A stretch of DNA of 59,773 nucleotides from Sphingorhabdus sp. EL138 (GTDB lineage Bacteria; Pseudomonadota; Alphaproteobacteria; Sphingomonadales; Sphingomonadaceae), in the NCBI RefSeq assembly GCF_945882965.1, contig NZ_CAMCWY010000018.1, positions 1 through 59,773 on the forward strand, written 5' to 3'. The notes beneath the pieces are model-generated. The model was not told where the DNA came from and did no database searches. It saw only the letters and a list, made by a program, of their open reading frames with translations. A program made the translations under genes and the position numbers. Numbering within the stretch: the stretch's first letter is position 1; each line of letters starts with the position of its first letter. Shown here in pieces: positions 43,990-52,508 of this stretch.

Positions 43990-44826
43990 CTATGGCGCAG
44001 CGCTGAATGTTGCAAGCCCGAACGGCACGATGCGATTGTCAGCATCATGGCCAATATCCGCGCGGCCCAGATAATTGATCCCCGTTTTTGCGCACCAGCG
44101 CCGAGCAATCTCCTCGGCATCTTCGCCAAAGGGGCGGTGATTGACAGGCACATCGCTGACGCGACCAAGCCGCAATCCGGCCAGCCCTGCGGTTTGCAAA
44201 TGGCTGGTGACGTGGAAAAACGCGCGGTCGTAACCATAGAGATATTCGCTGATTTCCTCCAATAGCAACACATGGTCTTTCAGGTCCGGCATTAACGGCG
44301 TGCCGACCATCATCGCCAAGGTCATCAGATTGAACGCCGCATATTTGCCGCCTGCTTGCAGTTGTGGTTCAAGCACCTGTGGCGACGCGTGCAGCATCCA
44401 GTCGAGCGCGCGCAGGACGGCGGCCTCACCGCCCTCGCGCCGGATATCGGCTGGCATCGGCCCATGGCACACGCGGCCGATTTTTGCGGCGTACAAAGCG
44501 CCAAGCAGATTGCCGGCGTCGCTATATCCCATGTAGATTTTGTCCCCCGCCGCCGATGTGAGTGCGGCCACGGCGTCTTGTGCGATCCGGCAAGCCCCAT
44601 AGCCACCACGCACAAACCAGATCGCATCAAAACTTGGGTCATTGGCAAGGTCCACAAACGCGGCGCAGCGCATATCGTCTAGCCCGGCAAAATGGCCAAC
44701 CTCCGCAAAGCATTGGTCGTGAAAGATGAGTTCAGCCGTCGGGTGTGTAGTGGCGGCAAGCGCGATAACCCGCGCCGCGTCCTCCCGCGTAAATGGCGTC
44801 GATGGCGCGCAGATGGCTATCCGCAT
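43990..44826 (-). CDS. LD-carboxypeptidase (muramoyltetrapeptide carboxypeptidase, S66)
   Basis: Removes the terminal D-Ala from tetrapeptides in peptidoglycan recycling. It has 278 residues with no signal peptide, so it is cytoplasmic. The nucleophile serine lies in KIYMGYSDAGNLLGAL near residue 102. Glu and His of the S66 triad are in LLLEEISEYLYGYDRAFFH and the C-terminal region. N-terminal RIAICAPSTPFTREDA is family-typical. It probably heads the fab operon transcriptionally; the mpl gene, also for peptidoglycan recycling, is divergent on the other side of a repeat. Confidence 0.92.
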   Translation of the reverse strand: MRIAICAPSTPFTREDAARVIALAATTHPTAELIFHDQCFAEVGHFAGLDDMRCAAFVDLANDPSFDAIWFVRGGYGACRIAQDAVAALTSAAGDKIYMGYSDAGNLLGALYAAKIGRVCHGPMPADIRREGGEAAVLRALDWMLHASPQVLEPQLQAGGKYAAFNLMTLAMMVGTPLMPDLKDHVLLLEEISEYLYGYDRAFFHVTSHLQTAGLAGLRLGRVSDVPVNHRPFGEDAEEIARRWCAKTGINYLGRADIGHDADNRIVPFGLATFSAAP

Positions 44827-44850
44827 ATTTCACGCGCTTCCGCAAAATTC

Positions 44851-44937
44851 GTCATTCCCGCGCGGGCGGGAATCCAACTCCGGGCCGTGATGTTTCTACG
44901 AGTCGGGTATTGGGCCCCCGCCTTCGCGGGGGTGACG
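44851..44937. repeat. Paired CATTCCCG-type repeat
   Basis: GTCATTCCCGCGCGGGCGGG opens it and CCCCCGCCTTCGCGGGGGTG closes it, with AATCCAACTCCGGGC in between. It lies between two divergent peptidoglycan-recycling genes, in what should be their promoter region. Confidence 0.75.
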
Positions 44938-44994
44938 CAGTTTTGTATATACAGGACCATTGCCAAAATCATCTTCCGGCCATAACCGCCACTG

Positions 44995-46389
44995 ATGCAC
45001 AAAAACAAATCCTATTTCTTCTGCGGCATTGGTGGATCGGGCATGTTGCCCTTGGCCAATATCGTCCATGATGCAGGCGCAAGTGTCGCCGGTTCCGACC
45101 GCGCGCTGGACCAAGGCCGGTTGGGACCGAAATTCGCATGGCTGCAAAGCCTTGGCATTGACCTGTTTTCACAAGACGGCAGCGGCCTTGTCAGCGGCGA
45201 CCAGATACTCATTGCCTCTGCGGCCATTGAGGACAGCGTGCCCGATATTGCCAAAGCCATCGCGCTTGGCTGCACCCGCATGACGCGCGCGCAATTGCTC
45301 GCCGATTTGTTCAACGCTGCCCCGCGCAGCGTTGCGGTTGGCGGGACGAGCGGCAAGTCAACCGTAACGGGCATGATCGGCTGGATATTGACCGATTCTG
45401 GACATGACCCAACGATCATGAACGGCGCGGTGATGAAGAATTTCGTCGCTGATGACGCGCCCTTTGCCAGCGCGCGTGTGGGGCAGGGTGACGTGTTCGT
45501 CAGCGAAGTCGATGAAAGTGACGGCTCAATCGCCCTGTTCACGCCCGAAGTCGCGGTGCTCAACAATGTCAGCCTTGATCACAGAAGCCTAGAAGAACTG
45601 CGGCAGTTGTTCGGCGACTTTGCGCGCAAGGCAAAAGTCTGTGTCTGGAACGCCGATGATGCGGAGACTGTGGCGTTGGTCGCGCCGATGGCGTTGGCGG
45701 ACGCCATTAATTTTGGCTTTTCCGCTGACGCAAATTTCCGTGCAACAGACATTACCGACCTCCCGCTCGGCAGCCGCTTTACGCTGCATGCGATGGGCGA
45801 AGCTTACCCCGTCACCTTGATCGTCCCCGGCAGGCACAATATCGCCAACGCGCTTGCTGCGATTGCTTCCAGCGTCGCACTTGGCGTGTCCGTTGCGCAA
45901 GCCGCGCACAGCATTGAAAGCTTTTGTGGCCTCGCCCGCCGTTTCGACATTGTCGGCACCGCCAATGACATAACGGTCATCGACGATTTCGGCCATAACC
46001 CCGACAAGATCGCCGCAACGCTCGCGACGATGAAGGCGTTTCCCGGCCGCATCATCGCCTTCTTCCAACCCCATGGCTACGGCCCCATCCGCGTCATGGG
46101 CGCTGAACTCGCGGACGTGTTTGCGGACATGCTTGGCGCGGACGACCATCTGATCCTCTGCGACCCCGTCTATTTCGGCGGCACCGTGGACAAAAGCATC
46201 GGCAGCCAAAGCATCACCGACGCGGTCACCGCCGCTGACCGCAACGCCGAATATATCCCCAGCCGCGAAGAATGCGGCAACCGTATTGTGGAGTTAGCGC
46301 GGCGAGGCGACCGCATCGTCATAATGGGCGCGCGGGATGATACGTTGAGCGCGTTTGCGGTAAACATATTGCAGCGACTGGTGGGCTAA
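44995..46389 (+). CDS. mpl: UDP-N-acetylmuramate:tripeptide ligase (Mur ligase family)
   Basis: Reattaches recycled L-Ala-gamma-D-Glu-mDAP tripeptide to UDP-MurNAc. It has 464 residues. N-terminal Rossmann motif FCGIGGSGMLPLANIV, ATP P-loop VGGTSGKSTVTGMIGW near 116-131, DESDGSIALFTPEVAVLNN and the C-terminal DDFGHNPDKIAATLATM and FQPHGYGP. The absence of the MurC-specific N-terminus and the neighbouring LD-carboxypeptidase favour Mpl; MurC itself is a possible alternative. Confidence 0.85.
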   Translation: MHKNKSYFFCGIGGSGMLPLANIVHDAGASVAGSDRALDQGRLGPKFAWLQSLGIDLFSQDGSGLVSGDQILIASAAIEDSVPDIAKAIALGCTRMTRAQLLADLFNAAPRSVAVGGTSGKSTVTGMIGWILTDSGHDPTIMNGAVMKNFVADDAPFASARVGQGDVFVSEVDESDGSIALFTPEVAVLNNVSLDHRSLEELRQLFGDFARKAKVCVWNADDAETVALVAPMALADAINFGFSADANFRATDITDLPLGSRFTLHAMGEAYPVTLIVPGRHNIANALAAIASSVALGVSVAQAAHSIESFCGLARRFDIVGTANDITVIDDFGHNPDKIAATLATMKAFPGRIIAFFQPHGYGPIRVMGAELADVFADMLGADDHLILCDPVYFGGTVDKSIGSQSITDAVTAADRNAEYIPSREECGNRIVELARRGDRIVIMGARDDTLSAFAVNILQRLVG

Positions 46390-46550
46390 GGCGTCCGACC
46401 CCATTCGCAATCCTGCGAATCGCTTGCATTCCGCACCAATTCCCCCTAAGCGCTCCGCTTTGCTCAGGCCCGCCTGACTGAAATCGAAGAAGGCCGGAGG
46501 GGCGTATGCATGGTGCTGCGTCAGCGATCGGTAGGAACAAGGAAACGCCC
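46390..46550 (+). promoter_or_regulatory. Leader of the rpsF operon with palindrome
   Basis: The 161-base region before rpsF holds TCAGGC-cc-GCCTGA (46464-46477) and CCGGAGGGG. Many bacteria carry an S6:S18-binding leader RNA here; I cannot confirm that fold by eye. Confidence 0.25.
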
Positions 46551-47000
46551 ATGTCTCTGTACGAGCATGTATTTTTGGCGCGTCAGGACCTTTCACAGGC
46601 CCAAGTTGATGCGCTGGCTGAAAACGCCACCAAGATTGTAGAAGACAATAAAGGCAAGGTCGTAAAGACCGAAACCTGGGGTCTTCGGACATTGACATAC
46701 AAAATTCAAAAGAACCGCAAAGCGCATTTCGTGATGCTCGACATTGATGCTTCGGGCGACACGATTGCTGAGCTTGAGCGTCAGACACGCATGAACGAAG
46801 ATATCATTCGTTACATGACTGTCCGCGTGGACGCGCATGAAGCCGGCCCGTCGGTCATGATGCGCAAGAGCGACCGTCCAGAGCGCAGCGAACGCGGTGA
46901 GCGTGGCGGCTTTGGTGGTGGTGACCGTGATCGCGGTGCCCCTCGTCCAGATCGTGGCGACCGTCCAGACCGCGCACCGCGCGCAGAGCAGGAGGCTTAA
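46551..47000 (+). CDS. rpsF: 30S ribosomal protein S6
   Basis: Binds 16S rRNA with S18 in the platform of the small subunit. It has 149 residues from ATG 46551 ([20 protein letters not shown]). Conserved [22 protein letters not shown] follows. The last 45 residues form a low-complexity Arg/Gly/Asp/Pro tail ([14 protein letters not shown] and so on) longer than in E. coli S6, common in alphaproteobacteria. Confidence 0.97.
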   Translation: MSLYEHVFLARQDLSQAQVDALAENATKIVEDNKGKVVKTETWGLRTLTYKIQKNRKAHFVMLDIDASGDTIAELERQTRMNEDIIRYMTVRVDAHEAGPSVMMRKSDRPERSERGERGGFGGGDRDRGAPRPDRGDRPDRAPRAEQEA

Positions 47001-47003
47001 CAC

Positions 47004-47228
47004 ATGGCACGTCCGTTTTTCCGTCGCCGCAAGTCCTGCCCATTTCAGGGTAAAGACGCGCCGCAAATCGATTATAAAGATGTACGCCTGCTTCAAGGCT
47101 ATATCTCAGAGCGCGGCAAGATTGTCCCATCTCGCATTACCGCCGTTTCGGCAAAGAAGCAGCGTGAGCTGGGCCAAGCTATCAAGCGCGCTCGTCACAT
47201 CGGCCTTCTGCCGTACATCGTGAAGTAA
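47004..47228 (+). CDS. rpsR: 30S ribosomal protein S18
   Basis: A 74-residue protein of the small subunit platform and the S6 partner. It begins [20 protein letters not shown] and includes [20 protein letters not shown]. It starts three bases after the rpsF stop. Confidence 0.98.
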   Translation: MARPFFRRRKSCPFQGKDAPQIDYKDVRLLQGYISERGKIVPSRITAVSAKKQRELGQAIKRARHIGLLPYIVK

Positions 47229-47239
47229 GGAGCCGAAAC

Positions 47240-47917
47240 ATGGATATCATACTTCTCGAACGCGTTGAAAAGCTTGGTGCAATTGGTGACGTTGTCACCG
47301 TGAAGGATGGCTATGCCCGTAACTTCTTGCTGCCAAACAAAAAAGCGCTCCGTGCAAACGACGCGAACCGCAAGGTTTTCGAAGCCAACCGCGCAAAAAT
47401 CGAAAGCGATAACGCAAGCCGCCGTGATGAAGCGCAAAAAGCTTCGGGCAGTGTCGAAGGCAAGCAGATCATTCTGATCCGTGCGGCTTCGCAAACTGGC
47501 CAGCTTTACGGTTCGGTCTCGGTCAAGGATATCGTTGACGGTCTGGTCGCCCAGGACGCCAAGGTTTCCAAGAACATGATCGTGCTTGAACGCCCAATCA
47601 AAACGCTTGGCGTATTTGGCGTCAAGGTTGTTCTGCACCCCGAAGTTACCGTCAATGTTCAGGTCAATGTGGCCCGTTCGGACGACGAAGCCGAGTTGCA
47701 GAAGGACGGCGTTAACGTTCTTGACCAGATGTTCGAAGCCGAACAGGCCGAGATCGCTGCTGAAGTCATTGAAGCGCAGGTTGAAGCCGAAGTCGCATCC
47801 GACGCAGCCGATGCTGCCGAAGCTGCTGCCAACGCAAAGCGCCGCGAAGATCAAGCTGCTGCCAAGGCTGCTGCTGAAGCCGCCGGCCTTTCAGCTGAGG
47901 CAAGCGACGACGCATAA
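47240..47917 (+). CDS. rplI: 50S ribosomal protein L9
   Basis: Binds 23S rRNA and helps maintain reading frame. It has 225 residues, starting MDIILLERVEKLGAIGDVVT and NFLLPNKKALRAN. The usual L9 is about 150 residues; here a tail of about 75 residues, Ala/Glu/Val-rich (VIEAQVEAEVASDAADAAEA), is added and is likely helical. It ends the rpsF-rpsR-rplI operon; a terminator follows at 47943. Confidence 0.96.
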   Translation: MDIILLERVEKLGAIGDVVTVKDGYARNFLLPNKKALRANDANRKVFEANRAKIESDNASRRDEAQKASGSVEGKQIILIRAASQTGQLYGSVSVKDIVDGLVAQDAKVSKNMIVLERPIKTLGVFGVKVVLHPEVTVNVQVNVARSDDEAELQKDGVNVLDQMFEAEQAEIAAEVIEAQVEAEVASDAADAAEAAANAKRREDQAAAKAAAEAAGLSAEASDDA

Positions 47918-47942
47918 AGTGCTCGAGTGCTGCATACAAAAC

Positions 47943-47976
47943 GCCGCCTTGTTGCAAGACAGGGCGGCTTTTTTGT
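47943..47976 (+). terminator. Terminator of the rpsF-rpsR-rplI operon
   Basis: GCCGCC (47943-47948) pairs with GGCGGC (47963-47968), followed directly by TTTTTT. It lies 26 bases after the rplI stop. Confidence 0.85.
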
Positions 47977-47988
47977 GCCTCTACTGCA

Positions 47989-48079
47989 CGTCAACCTGCA
48001 CTTGTTTCAGGATCCATTCATGCGCCTCAACCGATGGGCGATGGGGCGCGATGGACCCTGAAACAAGTTCAGGTTGACG
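47989..48079. repeat. Paired palindromic repeat, CTGAACTTGTTTCAG family
   Basis: CGTCAACCTGCACTTGTTTC on the left and GAAACAAGTTCAGGTTGACG on the right, 91 bases overall: the same length, spacing and flanks as at 13897-13987. The inner part differs, so only the ends are conserved. Confidence 0.8.
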
Positions 48080-48132
48080 TCTGGTTTTAATGTGCTGTTT
48101 CATTGTGAGGAACACGTGCTAGCACCCACCCC

Positions 48133-48639
48133 ATGAACGCACCCATCATCATCACCGCCGACATGGGCAAAACGGATCAAGCATGGGCCAATGGCCTACG
48201 CCGCGCGCATTTCCCCGCGGAGCGTAATTTTGTCGATGCGCATATTACACTGTTTCACCATTTGCCGCCAAGCCATTTACCAGAGATAAAATCGCGACTT
48301 GCGGCGTTGGTTCAGGACTATCCAGCGCCTGTGGCGCATCTCAGGGATGTTATGTTGCTGGGCAAAGCCGTGGCGTTCCGCGTGGACAGCCCTGAACTGC
48401 TCGGGCTGCGCGAGGAGTTGGCCGACAGTTTTCGCGGGCTATTGATCCCGCAAGATCAGGCCCAGCCCCGATTGCACATAACGGTCCAGAACAAGGTGGA
48501 GCAAGCCACCGCCAAGGCACTGCACGCGCATCTGTTGAACAGCTTCCGTCCGCGTCCGCTCGCCATTTCGGGCCTATCTGCGCATTATTATCGCGGCGGG
48601 CCGTGGGAGCATATTGGCAGATGGTCATTTCGTGGCTGA
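48133..48639 (+). CDS. 2H phosphoesterase (2'-5' RNA ligase-like) family protein
   Basis: A 168-residue protein with two H-x-T motifs typical of the 2H fold: AHITLFHHLP near residue 36-45 and LHITVQNKVEQ near 114-124. Members open or form 2'-5' or 2',3'-cyclic phosphodiester bonds in RNA or nucleotides. Substrate unknown. A repeat precedes it; no operon partner is visible. Confidence 0.85.
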   Translation: MNAPIIITADMGKTDQAWANGLRRAHFPAERNFVDAHITLFHHLPPSHLPEIKSRLAALVQDYPAPVAHLRDVMLLGKAVAFRVDSPELLGLREELADSFRGLLIPQDQAQPRLHITVQNKVEQATAKALHAHLLNSFRPRPLAISGLSAHYYRGGPWEHIGRWSFRG

Positions 48640-48715
48640 CAATGCTTGACCCCTATGACCCCCGCGCTTATAGCGCCCAGTGCTTCCCCACAAATGGTGG
48701 GGTTCACGCTTGGAT

Positions 48716-48792
48716 GGCGAAGTAGCTCAGCTGGTTAGAGCGGTGGAATCATAATCCATAGGTCGGGGGTTCAAGTCCCTCCTTCGCTACCA
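48716..48792 (+). tRNA. tRNA-Met (elongator, anticodon CAT)
   Basis: Acceptor GGCGAAG with CTTCGCT, D-arm GCTC-AGCTGGTTA-GAGC, anticodon stem GTGGA/TCCAT around ATCATAA, T-arm GGGGG-TTCAAGT-CCCTC, discriminator A and encoded CCA. The CAT anticodon with a paired first base (G1-U72) marks the elongator form; tRNA-Ile2 (lysidine-modified CAT) cannot be fully excluded by eye. Confidence 0.9.
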
Positions 48793-48885
48793 TCGGCAAA
48801 GTGGGTGATCTCACTGGTTGGTCGGTGGCGCCATGCCGCGCTTTGTGCGGTTGCCGCGCTTTGCAGCGTCGGCTACACTTAAGGC

Positions 48886-49587
48886 ATGAAGGATTGCACC
48901 CAATGCATTATACGTAACCGTGCAGTTTGCGTCGGGCTCGAAACAGACGAGCTTGCGGTGCTGGGGCGGCTTGGCCGCAAGCAAAAATTTTCCAAGGGGC
49001 AAACTATATTTTGGGAAGGTGACGACGCCGTCGTCGTCGCCAATGTCATTGAAGGCGTGCTGAAGGTTTCGATGAGCATGTCCGATGGCCGGGAGCAGAT
49101 TGTCGGCATCGTTTTTTCATCGGACTTTATTGGCCGGCCCTTTGGCCAGCAAAGCCTGCATAGCGTGACTGCGCTGACTGATGCCGAATTGTGCATATTT
49201 TCGCGATCCACCTTTAACAACTTCGCGCGCCAGCATCCCGAGCTGGAACACAAGCTGCTGCGCCGGACGTTGAATGAACTTGATCGTGCGCATGAATGGA
49301 TGTTGCGGCTCGGAAAGAAAACCGCGACCGAACGGATCGCGACTTTGTTGCTCGAAATGTCTGTTCGGCTCGGCGAAACGGGCTGCACGGTTGACAATGG
49401 CGCATTGGACGCATTTGAATTGCCGCTTGATCGCCAGCAAATTGGCGACGTTCTAGGGCTAACGATTGAAACCGTAAGCCGTCAGCTTTCTCGATTGAAA
49501 GCCGATGGTGTTATCCATCTGCCAGATCGCCGGACCGTCGCCATACGCGACCGGGCGCGGCTCCAGTACCTGTCGGCTGCTGCCTGA
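48886..49587 (+). CDS. fnrL: Fnr-type oxygen-sensing transcriptional regulator
   Basis: A 233-residue CRP/FNR protein. N-terminal cysteines C4, C7 and C15 (MKDCTQCIIRNRAVC) plus C103 (DAELCIFSRS) can hold a [4Fe-4S] cluster that falls apart in oxygen. The cyclic-nucleotide-like sensor fold is followed by a dimerisation helix and a C-terminal helix-turn-helix (LDRQQIGDVLGLTIETVSRQ) with the E-x-x-S-R recognition set of FNR. It likely controls low-oxygen metabolism. It starts at ATG 48886, about 95 bases after tRNA-Met. Confidence 0.92.
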   Translation: MKDCTQCIIRNRAVCVGLETDELAVLGRLGRKQKFSKGQTIFWEGDDAVVVANVIEGVLKVSMSMSDGREQIVGIVFSSDFIGRPFGQQSLHSVTALTDAELCIFSRSTFNNFARQHPELEHKLLRRTLNELDRAHEWMLRLGKKTATERIATLLLEMSVRLGETGCTVDNGALDAFELPLDRQQIGDVLGLTIETVSRQLSRLKADGVIHLPDRRTVAIRDRARLQYLSAAA

Positions 49588-49617
49588 ACGGTAGTTTACG
49601 AACGCCTTGGGTGTGGC

Positions 49618-49812
49618 TTAGCCGGGAATATTATCCGCAGGGCTGCCGATGAGCACAAAATGCCGGTCGCAATAGCCGCAATCGACATAGCCTTTTTCAT
49701 CGATTTGAAGCCAGACTCGCGGGTGGCCCAATGCGGCGGGAATATCTCCACTGCCGTCGCAAGCGACGCGCGGTTCGCGGACTCGGATTGTTTCGGGGTC
49801 GCTGTTTTTCAT
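49618..49812 (-). CDS. Zinc-finger CHCC domain protein (NDUFS6-like)
   Basis: A 64-residue protein with the Cys-His-Cys-Cys pattern (VACDGSG; LGHPRVWLQIDE; YVDCGYCDRHFVL) of the zf-CHCC domain found in the complex I subunit NDUFS6 and in many alphaproteobacterial short proteins. It probably binds zinc; role in the host is unproven. It is convergent with the fnrL gene. Confidence 0.88.
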   Translation of the reverse strand: MKNSDPETIRVREPRVACDGSGDIPAALGHPRVWLQIDEKGYVDCGYCDRHFVLIGSPADNIPG

Positions 49813-49950
49813 GTGCGCCGCTTAGCAAAGCCGCAACGTGGCTGCAACGGCTGAAAAATAGGGAACTAAGGATAATCGCGCGGTCACTAAATACCAGCGG
49901 ATGGATTCCACGTCATTGCGCTGACACCATGCGTTCGCTATCGCACCGAC

Positions 49951-50868
49951 ATGTCTGAACAAGCTATCTCGATCCAAAACCTCTCCAAAAAATATGCAGG
50001 TGGCAAACAAGCGTTAAGCGATGTTAGTTTTGACGTTGCGCAAGGATCGATTTTCGGCCTTCTTGGCCCCAATGGCGCGGGCAAATCCACGTTGATTAAC
50101 ATCTTGGCCGGGCTGGTGATGAAGACATCGGGCAGCGCGTCTATATGGGGGTTCGACATCGACGCCCATCCGCGCAACGCCAAGGCGTCCATCGGCATTG
50201 TGCCGCAGGAGATTATGTTCGACCCATTTTTTACACCGAAAGAAGCGCTTGAATTGCAAGCGGGTCTGTATGGTGTGCCCAAGTCGAAACGGCGGACGAT
50301 GGAATTGTTGAAAGCCGTAAGGTTGGAGGACAAAGCCGATGCCTATGCGCGGACACTGTCGGGCGGGATGAAGCGTCGCTTGCTGGTCGCCAAAGCCATG
50401 GTGCATGCGCCGCCCGTCATCGTGCTTGATGAACCGACGGCTGGTGTCGATATCGAACTGCGTCAGCAATTATGGGATTATGTGCAGGAACTGAACCGCC
50501 AAGGCGTAACGGTTGTGCTCACCACCCATTATCTCGAAGAAGCCGAGCAGTTGTGCGACCGTATTGCGATTATCAACCATGGGCAGTTGATTGCCAACAA
50601 GCCGACGCGCGAATTGGTCGGCATGGCGCGCGAGAAGGCAGTATTATTAACGCTCGACCGCGATGTAACCAGCGCGCCAACGCATGAAGCCTTTGAAAAA
50701 ACGGAACTGCTTGGCGAGCGCACAATTGAGATTACGTACAACAAAGACCGCATGAATGCAGGCGAAGTGCTTTTAGTGATCCAAGGCCTTGGGTTGGGCA
50801 TTGTCGACGTAACCACCAAGGAGGCCGACCTCGAAGACGTCTTCCTCCGCCTGACCAGCGCCGCTTGA
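49951..50868 (+). CDS. ABC-2 type transporter ATP-binding protein
   Basis: A 305-residue ATPase. Walker A GPNGAGKSTLINIL near 44-57, Q-loop VPQEIMFD, signature TLSGGMKRRLLVAKAM near 134, Walker B VIVLDEPTAGVD and the H-loop TTHYLEEAEQL. It is of the drug/polysaccharide or multidrug export (ABC-2) class, with a C-terminal regulatory extension. No permease gene is adjacent; instead its TGA overlaps the ATG of nadB. Exported substrate unknown. Confidence 0.9.
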   Translation: MSEQAISIQNLSKKYAGGKQALSDVSFDVAQGSIFGLLGPNGAGKSTLINILAGLVMKTSGSASIWGFDIDAHPRNAKASIGIVPQEIMFDPFFTPKEALELQAGLYGVPKSKRRTMELLKAVRLEDKADAYARTLSGGMKRRLLVAKAMVHAPPVIVLDEPTAGVDIELRQQLWDYVQELNRQGVTVVLTTHYLEEAEQLCDRIAIINHGQLIANKPTRELVGMAREKAVLLTLDRDVTSAPTHEAFEKTELLGERTIEITYNKDRMNAGEVLLVIQGLGLGIVDVTTKEADLEDVFLRLTSAA

Positions 50869-52442
50869 TGGAAGTCGATGTTCTGATCATTGGGTCGGGC
50901 GCTGCGGGCTTGACCGCGGCGTTGCAATTGGCGGCGACGCGCAAGGTTGCGGTGCTGGCCAAGGGTTCCATTTCCGACGGCGCAACAGCATGGGCGCAGG
51001 GCGGGATTGCCGCCGTGCTTGAACCCGGTGACAATTTTGCAAACCATATCGAGGATACGATGGTTGCAGGCGCAGGTCTGAATAACCGCGCCACGGTTGA
51101 ATTTGTCGTGGAGAATGCGCCGCTCGCGATTGAACGGCTGGCAAAGCTTGGCGTGCCGTTCAATTTGGAGGGCAATGACTGGCACTTGACCCGCGAAGGC
51201 GGACATAGCCACCGGCGTATCGTCCATGTTGACGACGCCACCGGTTGGGCTGTCCAACAAGCGTTGGAAGCAGCCGCCAGAGCGCATCCGAACATCAGTT
51301 TGGTTCCGGACATGGTCGCCGTTGACTTGATTTTGGGCCGGCATCAGGAACGCTTTTCAACCTCAGGCCGTATTCACGGCGTTTATGCGCTCAACCGCAA
51401 AACGGGCCGCGTCGAGACCTACACTGCGCGCGCAACCATTCTTGCGAGTGGCGGCGCTGGCCGGACATATCTCTATTCCACGGCTCCGCGCGGTGCGACT
51501 GGTGACGGCATTGCCATGGCGTGGCGCGCCGGATGCCGCGTGTCGAATATGGAATTCATGCAATTCCACCCGACCTGCCTCTATAATCTTGAGGTCAAGA
51601 ATTTCTTGATAACAGAGGCGGTGCGCGGAGAGGGTGGTATCCTGAAAAATCCGAAAACGGGGCATCGTTACATGCCCGATTATGACGATCGTGCAGAACT
51701 TGCGCCGCGTGACATTGTTGCCCGCGCCAATGACGCCGAAATCAAGCGCGACGGTCTGGATTATGTCCATCTGGACATCAGCCATAAGCCACCGGAATTT
51801 GTAAAAGCGCATTTCCCGAATATTTATGAAAAGCTCATGGGGCTTGGTATCGACATCACGCGCGAGCCAATTCCGGTGGTGCCAGCGCAGCATTATACCT
51901 GCGGCGGTGTGATTGTGGATCTCGACGGCCGAACCGACGCGCCTGGCCTATATGCCGCAGGCGAGGTGACGCAAAGCGGCCTGCATGGTGCAAACCGTCT
52001 GGCATCCAACTCCTTACTTGAATGCTTCGTCTTCGGGGATGCGTGCGCCCGCCATATCGACGCCAATTGGGACAGACTGCCGCCGCCGCCGCCGATTCGG
52101 CAGTGGGACGAAAGCCGGGTGACCGACAGCGACGAAGAGGTTGTGATTGCCCAATGCTGGCGCGAAATCCGGCAGTTCATGTGGAACTTTGTAGGCATTG
52201 TGCGCACGACCAAGCGGTTGGAGCGGGCGCAGCATCGCATCGATTTGCTGCGCCATGAGGTAGAGGATTATTACAGCCATTTCCGCGTCACGCCTGACTT
52301 GATTGAACTGCGCAACTTGGTCGAGGTTGCCGCCTTGATTATCCGGTCGGCGCTGGCCCGGCATGAGAGCCGGGGGCTGCACTTTACGCTCGATTTTCCC
52401 AAAATGGCCGACGAAGCGCGCGACACGATTTTGCTGCCCTAG
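50868..52442 (+). CDS. nadB: L-aspartate oxidase
   Basis: Oxidises L-aspartate to iminoaspartate with FAD, feeding NadA. It has 524 residues from ATG 50868. FAD-binding VLIIGSGAAGLTAALQLA near 5-22, SDGATAWAQGGIAAVLEPGDN near 45-65, HTRE-type substrate region LTREGGHSHRRIVHVDDATG, QFHPTCLY near 227, and ALYAAGE-like LYAAGEVTQSGLHGANRLAS near 365. The C-terminal helical domain is present. It shares one base with the upstream ABC ATPase and ends with TAG, showing that amber is used as a normal stop here. Confidence 0.96.
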   Translation: MEVDVLIIGSGAAGLTAALQLAATRKVAVLAKGSISDGATAWAQGGIAAVLEPGDNFANHIEDTMVAGAGLNNRATVEFVVENAPLAIERLAKLGVPFNLEGNDWHLTREGGHSHRRIVHVDDATGWAVQQALEAAARAHPNISLVPDMVAVDLILGRHQERFSTSGRIHGVYALNRKTGRVETYTARATILASGGAGRTYLYSTAPRGATGDGIAMAWRAGCRVSNMEFMQFHPTCLYNLEVKNFLITEAVRGEGGILKNPKTGHRYMPDYDDRAELAPRDIVARANDAEIKRDGLDYVHLDISHKPPEFVKAHFPNIYEKLMGLGIDITREPIPVVPAQHYTCGGVIVDLDGRTDAPGLYAAGEVTQSGLHGANRLASNSLLECFVFGDACARHIDANWDRLPPPPPIRQWDESRVTDSDEEVVIAQCWREIRQFMWNFVGIVRTTKRLERAQHRIDLLRHEVEDYYSHFRVTPDLIELRNLVEVAALIIRSALARHESRGLHFTLDFPKMADEARDTILLP

Positions 52443-52508
52443 CCACAAAACACTTTCCTACTGATAGTAACTTCAGGCGGAGTCGCTGCTGGTTATTTGG
52501 AGGCTGTT

